A stretch of DNA of 12,732 nt. Origin: Elusimicrobiota bacterium (GTDB lineage Bacteria > Elusimicrobiota > Elusimicrobia > 2-01-FULL-59-12 > JACPXA01). The position numbers and the translations under genes were made by a program. The stretch spans positions 1-12,732 of the forward strand of contig JACPXA010000053.1 of assembly GCA_016196785.1 (NCBI GenBank). Direction: 5' to 3'. Below, one piece after another: positions 8,353 to 12,732 of the stretch. The stretch's first letter is position 1. The number at the start of each line of letters is the position of its first letter. The notes under the pieces were generated by a model. The model was not told where the DNA came from. It saw nothing but the letters and a program-made list of their open reading frames with translations, and did not search any database.

Positions 8353-9423
8353 TTATTTCTGGAGGGCGCGGATCAGCGCCAACCAGTCTTGGGAGACCAG
8401 CTTCAATTGTCCGGTGGCCTTCGCTAAGGGGACGCCAACCAGTTTCGTCCCTTGGACCGCCACCATCTGCCCGAACTGCCCTTCGGCGATGAAATCTATA
8501 GCCTTGACCCCCGTGCGGACCGCCAAAATCCGATCAAACACGGTCGGCGGACCGCCTCGTTGAATGTGGCCAATGACCGCCACGCGGGTTTCAATGCCGG
8601 TTTCCTGCTCCAGGTAATCAGCAATCTGTTCACCGGTCCCTCGCTCCTTCAGGAGCATATGCCCAAATTCATCAAGCGCCTCCTGCCCTCCGCCCTCCCG
8701 GCCTGCGGCAGCCTTTTTGTCAGGGAGGCTCACCCCTTCCGAAATGATGAGGAGCGCAGTCTGCCGTCGCCGATAGACGGCTCTCAGGTCGGCAACCAAG
8801 GAGGACAGGGAGACCGGTTCTTCGGGGATGAGCACCCCATCCGCCCCGCTCGCCAACGCCGTGTAGAGCGCCACCCACCCCGCATGTCGGCCCATCACCT
8901 CGAGGATCATGATCCGCCGATGGGAGCGACCCGTATCTTTGAGTCGCTCGGCGGCCTCCACCGCGATGGTCACAGCGCTGTCAAACCCGAAGGTGTAATC
9001 CGTCGCCGAGAGATCGTTGTCCATGGTCTTGGGAACCCCCACGACCTTCAGGCGGTAGTCCTTGAACAATCGGGCAGCGACCCCCAGGGTGTCTTCTCCC
9101 CCCATGGCCACGAGCGCGCCTAAGCGTAACCGTTTGATGGTCGCCAAGCAACGGGCCACCGCCCCTTCCTTCTTGTAGGGATTGGTCCGCGAGGTCCTCA
9201 GGATCGTCCCGCCTCGCCCCATCAGGTCATCCACCTCAGCGATCCCCAACGGGGTGCTATGCCCCTCGATGAGCCCTTTCCATCCTTCCAGGATCCCCAC
9301 GCATTCCCACCCATGATCAAGGGCTCGTAAGACACACCCGCGAATCGCGGGGTTCAACCCCGGACAATCGCCTCCTCCGGTCAGGATACCAATCCGTTGA
9401 GAGGAGGACGGGCCGCGCTTCAC
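8353..9423 (-). CDS. 6-phosphofructokinase, PPi-type signature
   Basis: 356 residues of the PfkA family, which phosphorylates fructose-6-phosphate to fructose-1,6-bisphosphate in the cytoplasm. Visible motifs are GGGDCPGLN (16-24), GGEDT (108-112), PKTMDNDL (131-138) with catalytic Asp D135, MGRHAGW (177-183) and GHIQRGG (285-291). At the two positions that separate donors in this family (Gly104 and Gly124 of E. coli PfkA), this protein has Asp (D111) and Lys (K132), the pattern of pyrophosphate-dependent enzymes such as that of Amycolatopsis methanolica. Use of PPi, which would make the step reversible, is therefore the favoured inference, though ATP-using exceptions exist. The start is GTG at 9423, three bases after the aldolase stop, with GGGGAGAGG inside the aldolase end as a likely ribosome site. 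The tight pairing with an aldolase supports a shared glycolytic or gluconeogenic role. Confidence 0.95.
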   Translation of the reverse strand: MKRGPSSSQRIGILTGGGDCPGLNPAIRGCVLRALDHGWECVGILEGWKGLIEGHSTPLGIAEVDDLMGRGGTILRTSRTNPYKKEGAVARCLATIKRLRLGALVAMGGEDTLGVAARLFKDYRLKVVGVPKTMDNDLSATDYTFGFDSAVTIAVEAAERLKDTGRSHRRIMILEVMGRHAGWVALYTALASGADGVLIPEEPVSLSSLVADLRAVYRRRQTALLIISEGVSLPDKKAAAGREGGGQEALDEFGHMLLKERGTGEQIADYLEQETGIETRVAVIGHIQRGGPPTVFDRILAVRTGVKAIDFIAEGQFGQMVAVQGTKLVGVPLAKATGQLKLVSQDWLALIRALQK

Positions 9424-9426
9424 GCT

Positions 9427-10545
9427 TTAGTATTCCTCTCCCCCGGCAGCGGTCGCCGCGGCGCGGGCCTTCCCCCCGACTCCGGCAAGGTGCCAGTCGG
9501 GAACGACCTGGGCGGCCAACTCCGTCGGGGTGATGCGATACCGTTCTATCCAAGAGGTTGCGTACTGATCCACGATCCCCGTGAGTTTCTTCATCCGTTC
9601 CACCCCAGTGGTCTGTAAGAACCGGGTCCGATCCGCTGGGGTATTCGCATCAAAGTACTCGTTGAAGATCGCTCTCCCGGCCATGATCCCGGAGGCTCCC
9701 GCGCGCATCGCAAGCTCCACCTGCTGGACAAAAAGATCAAACTTCTCCCCGGCGCTTAACAGCACCCAGGGCCGAATGGCGGCGTCGTTCAAGGCGGTGA
9801 GGTTCGCCTCGATGGTCTTCCGGTCCATGGTCTTCAAATCTCCCGGGAACTCCAGTTTCAAGACATCACACCACGGCCCTAAGAGCTTGGCGGATTCAAT
9901 GATGTTGCGGGGCCGACGGGCGACGTAGGCTGGGGTCGTCTTGTCTTCCCCGGCCTTGGCCCGTGGATATGACAGCTCCTCCACCAAGAGCAGGATGTCC
10001 TGCTCCTGGCACTGCTTCCAGATCTGGTGAACGAAGCGGAGCTGCGCTTTCGCCGCCTCCTCGTCTTCGACATCCATGTAGACGAGCAACTTGACGGCGC
10101 TGGCCCCCATCCGCTTGATCTGCACCACCCCCCAGCCCGGCTCCACTTCCCCGGGCAACCCGGCCTCTTTGGAAGCCTCCACCCGGGCCAAGAGTCCGAT
10201 TCCCCTGGGAATCGCCCCGGCGTTCAACGCCTGGCGCAACCCGTAATTGACATCTAAGAGGGTCGCGCTCGCATATCCACCTAGGGTAGCGGCAATCTCC
10301 AACTTGGCATCGCGAATCTCCTCATAGGTCGGCTCCCCGGCTTGTCCGAGCCGGATCCGCATCGCCCGTAACGATTTCTTGAAGGAATTGCTCTGATCCA
10401 ACGCTAGAACCTTAAACCGCCCTTTCGCATCGGTAATTTGACGCAACCCCGTCAAGGCGCCAGGGGACAGCTTCAAAAAATGGTCACGCTGGGCCTCTGG
10501 GGACCCTTGAGCCACACGTTGTGTTTCCGATCCGGCCGCTTTCAT
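9427..10545 (-). CDS. Class I aldolase of the LacD (tagatose/fructose-1,6-bisphosphate) family
   Basis: 372 residues, somewhat longer than the ~325 of LacD proteins, with extra residues at both ends. It has the TIM-barrel LacD pattern: VLALDQSNSF (47-56), KLLVYM (152-157), LVEELSYP (187-194), CDVLKLEFP (226-234) holding the presumed Schiff-base Lys K230, LLSAGEKFDLF (262-272) and the phosphate-binding-type SGIMAGRAIF (285-294). LacD enzymes split tagatose-1,6-bisphosphate and, with little stereoselectivity, fructose-1,6-bisphosphate into dihydroxyacetone phosphate and glyceraldehyde-3-phosphate. No lactose or galactose genes are near, and PFK follows directly, so use as the fructose bisphosphate aldolase of central metabolism is likelier than tagatose breakdown. 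A related sulfosugar-phosphate aldolase activity cannot be excluded. The ATG start has an excellent ribosome site. Confidence 0.88.
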   Translation of the reverse strand: MKAAGSETQRVAQGSPEAQRDHFLKLSPGALTGLRQITDAKGRFKVLALDQSNSFKKSLRAMRIRLGQAGEPTYEEIRDAKLEIAATLGGYASATLLDVNYGLRQALNAGAIPRGIGLLARVEASKEAGLPGEVEPGWGVVQIKRMGASAVKLLVYMDVEDEEAAKAQLRFVHQIWKQCQEQDILLLVEELSYPRAKAGEDKTTPAYVARRPRNIIESAKLLGPWCDVLKLEFPGDLKTMDRKTIEANLTALNDAAIRPWVLLSAGEKFDLFVQQVELAMRAGASGIMAGRAIFNEYFDANTPADRTRFLQTTGVERMKKLTGIVDQYATSWIERYRITPTELAAQVVPDWHLAGVGGKARAAATAAGGEEY

Positions 10546-10548
10546 AAT

Positions 10549-10558
10549 CCTCTCCTTC
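10549..10558 (-). promoter_or_regulatory. Ribosome binding site of the LacD-type aldolase gene
   Basis: The minus strand reads AAGGAGAGG just before the ATG at 10545, within the 14-bp gap after accA. It decides the start of the aldolase and predicts strong translation. Confidence 0.75.
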
Positions 10559-10559
10559 C

Positions 10560-11561
10560 TTATTTAGAACGCCCTGCCCGACTTAGTTTCCGTTCCTGGA
10601 CCTCACGAAACCGGCCCAGGCGCCGATATTTGGCATACCTCTCCTTGAGGAGTTTCTCGAGCGGCTGCCCCTGGAGTTCCATCAAGTGCCGCCGGAGCAG
10701 CCGGCCCACCGTCTCCAAGCTGGCGGCGGGATCCCGGTGGATTCCTCCCAGGGGTTCTGGGATGACCTCGTCCACGACCCCAAACTCCAAGAGATCCGTC
10801 GCGGTGAGCTTAAGGACACTCGCCGCCTCAGGGGCCTTTGCCGCATCATGAAACAAGATCGCCGCGCACCCCTCCGGGGAGATGACCGAATACCAAGCGT
10901 TCTCGCACATCAAGATCCGGTCTCCCACCCCAATCGCCAATGCTCCTCCGGAACCCCCTTCCCCAATAATGACGCAGAGCGTTGGGGTCTTCAGGCTGGC
11001 CATGGTTCGCAGATTCTCGGCGATGGCCTGCGCCTGTCCCCGCTCTTCGGCTCCAATCCCCGGATAGGCCCCCGGAGTATCTATGAACACGAGGAGCGGC
11101 CGGGAAAACTTTTCCGCCAACAGCATCAAGCGGCGAGCCTTCCGATATCCCTCCGGATGGGGCATCCCGAAATTCCGCTCCATGGATTCTTGGACCGTCC
11201 GCCCTTTCTGGTGCCCGATGACCACCACGGGGTCATCGCCAAAGAACCCGATGCCGACAACCAACGCGGCGTCATCGCTAAACGTCCGATCCCCATGCAA
11301 CTCGATAAAATCATGGCACAACGCATGGAGATAATCCAGCGTGTAGAGCCGTTTGGGGTGTCGGGCGATTTGGACCCGTTGCCAGGGGGCGAGAGACCCA
11401 TAGATTTCCCGCTTAAGCTGGTCGCATTTCTCTTGGAGGACCCGGATCTCCTCGGCGAACTCCAGCTTTTCGGACACCGCAAAGGACTTGAGCTCCGTGA
11501 TCTTGGCCTCCAATTCAAGGATCGGCCGCTCGAAGTCAAGCCCAACGATTTCTTCTGCCAT
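10560..11561 (-). CDS. accA: Acetyl-CoA carboxylase carboxyltransferase subunit alpha
   Basis: 333 residues from the ATG at 11561, close to the family's usual ~320. AccA joins AccD to form the carboxyltransferase that moves CO2 from biotin-BCCP to acetyl-CoA, making malonyl-CoA for fatty acid synthesis. The N-terminal helical part (LDFERPILELEAKI, 8-21) is typical. The crotonase-like core shows GHQKGR (116-121), NFGMPHPEGYRKA (130-142), DTPGAYPGIGAEERGQ (161-176), GEGGSGGALAI (200-210) and SVISPEGCAAILF (225-237). The frame is open further upstream to 11681, but those residues overlap the preceding gene and are not AccA-like, so the ATG one base after that gene's TAA is chosen. No clear ribosome site is seen, so coupling to the upstream gene is likely. 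accD is not in the window. Confidence 0.97.
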   Translation of the reverse strand: MAEEIVGLDFERPILELEAKITELKSFAVSEKLEFAEEIRVLQEKCDQLKREIYGSLAPWQRVQIARHPKRLYTLDYLHALCHDFIELHGDRTFSDDAALVVGIGFFGDDPVVVIGHQKGRTVQESMERNFGMPHPEGYRKARRLMLLAEKFSRPLLVFIDTPGAYPGIGAEERGQAQAIAENLRTMASLKTPTLCVIIGEGGSGGALAIGVGDRILMCENAWYSVISPEGCAAILFHDAAKAPEAASVLKLTATDLLEFGVVDEVIPEPLGGIHRDPAASLETVGRLLRRHLMELQGQPLEKLLKERYAKYRRLGRFREVQERKLSRAGRSK

Positions 11562-11562
11562 T

Positions 11563-12375
11563 TTAAAAACTGCCGCGATAGCTGATCCGGATAATCCGCT
11601 CCCGAAGGCTGGGATGCCCGATATCGCGCCCGGTAGCCTCGACATGGACCGGCGGCGCGACTTGAAAGCGCAATCCGACATTCACCCGTTGCTCCTTCAA
11701 CGAACGGAGATTGTCGTATTCGGCTACGAGCACAAAGACCTTGCCCAACCGCCAGGACCCTCCCACAAAGCCGAACACCTTGGCCCGTTCAAAATCATAC
11801 ATGTTCACCCCGCCATGAACCTCTAAGTCCGGGAAGAGCACTTCATGGGTTCCCACCAGGAATACCCCTTTTTCTCGGTGGCGATACTGCCGGACCGAAT
11901 CGTCATAGAGGAACCCTTGATCATCGAATCCAATGGCGACCGCCGGGAGGGTCAACCCTCCATCAAACACGCGCCATTTCACAAACGCCCGCGGCCGCAC
12001 GGGGGTGGCCCCTTCAGTTCCAATCAAGCGGCGGACATCCCAGGAACCACCCAGGTTCAAAGACCGAAAGACCCCAAACACGACTCGAGCCAGGACCCCC
12101 CCTTCCGAGTAGAGACGGAAATTTAAGTCGTAGTTTCCGTACCGGACCACCTCCGCCGTGGGAATATCAACGAGGTCCAGGAGGGCTTCAGCGCCTGGAG
12201 CGGGCCGGCTCGCGGCAGAGGCCTCTTCGGCCTCAAAGGTCTCTCGGCTCAACGCCTGAGCCTCTCGGCTCTCCCGAACACTCCGTCGTGGCCTAGCCTC
12301 ACTGAGGGAGATCCCGCTCGCCAGGATGGCCAACGCCACTCCGGCGCAGGTCCCTCGCCTTCCTAACCGTTTCAC
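11563..12375 (-). CDS. Secreted beta-rich protein, probable outer-membrane barrel (hypothetical)
   Basis: 270 residues of unassigned function. The N-terminus has a signal peptide (basic MKRLGRRG, hydrophobic 11-24, possible cleavage after SEA at 25-27), then a charged Ala/Glu-rich linker (~28-65). The mature part, from DIPTAEVVRYGNYDLNFRLY (70-89) on, is a run of alternating polar and hydrophobic strands with Gly turns (VLARVVFGVFRSLNLGGSWD, AVAIGFDD, GGVNMYDF, VNVGLRF). It ends in Phe (SYRGSF), as many outer-membrane barrels do. The pattern recalls YjbH-like or other small barrel proteins, but no family can be named with confidence. The start is GTG at 12375 with only a weak AGAGA-type ribosome site, about 27 bases after the predicted transcription start. 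It is the first gene of the row and is one base from accA. Confidence 0.82.
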   Translation of the reverse strand: MKRLGRRGTCAGVALAILASGISLSEARPRRSVRESREAQALSRETFEAEEASAASRPAPGAEALLDLVDIPTAEVVRYGNYDLNFRLYSEGGVLARVVFGVFRSLNLGGSWDVRRLIGTEGATPVRPRAFVKWRVFDGGLTLPAVAIGFDDQGFLYDDSVRQYRHREKGVFLVGTHEVLFPDLEVHGGVNMYDFERAKVFGFVGGSWRLGKVFVLVAEYDNLRSLKEQRVNVGLRFQVAPPVHVEATGRDIGHPSLRERIIRISYRGSF

Positions 12376-12408
12376 GAGTTTCTCTGCGTCATTTCATACA
12401 TTTCTGAT

Positions 12409-12437
12409 ATTTTATCCGATCAGAACAGGTACGTCAA
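12409..12437 (-). promoter_or_regulatory. Sigma-70-type promoter of the accA operon
   Basis: The minus strand has TTGACG (12437-12432), a 17-bp spacer and TAAAAT (12414-12409), close to the TTGACA/TATAAT consensus with ideal spacing. Transcription would begin near 12402, leaving a leader of about 27 bases before the GTG at 12375, too short for a riboswitch. It would drive the downstream genes at least through comEC, since gaps between them are 38 bp or less. Confidence 0.75.
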
Positions 12438-12450
12438 TCCCCCGGGTGTC

Positions 12451-12596
12451 GGGGGGAGCCTGGGGCGTGGCTTCGTTCGCTACGCTTCTGGCCCTCCTCG
12501 AAACGCTGGTGTGCTCGGGCGCATCCGCGCCCTGCGCTCACCGCGTTTCTACGGAGGCCGCTGAGGCTCACTGCGCCATCGCCTCCGGCTCCCCCC
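12451..12596. repeat. ~146-bp imperfect palindrome between genes
   Basis: Perfect 10-bp ends GGGGGGAGCC (12451-12460) and GGCTCCCCCC (12587-12596) enclose further matching blocks in the same order: GGCG, TGGC, GGCC, GAAACGC/GCGTTTC and GGTG/CACC. At the centre is GGGCGC-ATCC-GCGCCC (12517-12532). The two halves therefore fold on each other along most of their length. It begins 14 bp beyond the -35 box and lies 41 bp past the stop of the upstream gene. It could be a non-autonomous palindromic mobile element, a bulky terminator for the upstream gene or a structured RNA; no T-run typical of an intrinsic terminator follows it. No coding sequence is seen in it. Confidence 0.65.
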
Positions 12597-12637
12597 AGAG
12601 CGTTCCCCAGTCCTGCTTGGTCTTGCCCCTACGCGGT

Positions 12638-12732
12638 TCATGGGAGTCCCTGCCAAGCGTCCTTCCCCAACAACCGTTCCAAGGATTGAAGGAGGCCTTC
12701 AGTCGGCTTCACCCGCAGGTTCGTTTCAATCA
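12638..12732 (-). CDS. C-terminal 30 codons of a truncated gene (possibly dnaE)
   Basis: The minus strand is open from the window edge to a TGA at 12638-12640 and reads LRVKPTEGLLQSLERLLGKD followed by AWQGLP. The amphipathic helix and protein-like composition suggest real coding sequence. The piece resembles the tail of DNA polymerase III alpha subunits, and dnaE often neighbours accA, but 30 residues are too few for identification; this name is inference only. Confidence 0.5.
   Translation of the reverse strand, partial: IETNLRVKPTEGLLQSLERLLGKDAWQGLP

Noticed and set aside
8343..8353. ACGTC-T-GACGT palindrome between PFK and HAMP genes, considered as an operator
   Set aside because: Five-base arms are expected by chance, it overlaps the PFK stop, and no promoter is visible next to it.
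10686..11585. 299-codon open frame on the plus strand
   Set aside because: It lies wholly antisense to accA, whose motifs are clear, and its translation has no recognisable domain; a shadow of GC-rich codon use.
11562..11681. Upstream extension of accA to 11681
   Set aside because: The extra 40 residues overlap the preceding gene almost fully and do not resemble AccA; the ATG at 11561 gives the normal family length.
12720..12732. GTTTCAATC at the right edge, like the start of some CRISPR repeats
   Set aside because: No second copy in the window, and the same bases read as coding sequence in the partial gene.

Overview
All genes seen lie on the minus strand, so transcription runs from the right edge towards base 1. 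The coding density, GC-rich codons, an outer-membrane-type protein ending in Phe and a ComEC homologue indicate a Gram-negative bacterium. The combination of pyrophosphate-type phosphofructokinase, LacD-type aldolase and accA would suit lineages such as Nitrospirota, NC10 or a relative, but the window has no marker that fixes the phylum.

Layout in transcription order: (1) the last 30 codons of a truncated gene (12638-12732), possibly dnaE; (2) an intergenic region with a ~146-bp imperfect palindrome (12451-12596) and a good sigma-70-type promoter (12409-12437); (3) a tightly packed gene row: a secreted, probably outer-membrane beta-rich protein, accA, a class I LacD-type aldolase, a phosphofructokinase with PPi-type signature residues, a two-TM HAMP protein with no output domain, and comEC; gaps are 1, 14, 3, 38 and 18 bp, so one operon is likely; (4) after a 111-bp gap, a very large open frame from 5350 that runs off the left edge (at least 1783 codons, no stop in the window).

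The central metabolic genes make sense together: PFK makes fructose-1,6-bisphosphate, the aldolase splits it, and AccA with an AccD encoded elsewhere commits acetyl-CoA to fatty acid synthesis. HAMP and ComEC look like passengers or a membrane/DNA-uptake module sharing the transcript.

The most unusual item is the giant protein. Reading the minus strand by hand gives, in order: a signal or anchor segment, a TraB/ChaN-like domain, a membrane segment, a polymerase-beta-type nucleotidyltransferase signature, a MoaD/ThiS-like beta-grasp domain, a second hydrophobic region and a long TPR-like helical region. I know of no described protein with this order. The same gene carries two palindromic repeat-like insertions that stay in frame. 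ComEC has lost half of its metallo-beta-lactamase metal motif.
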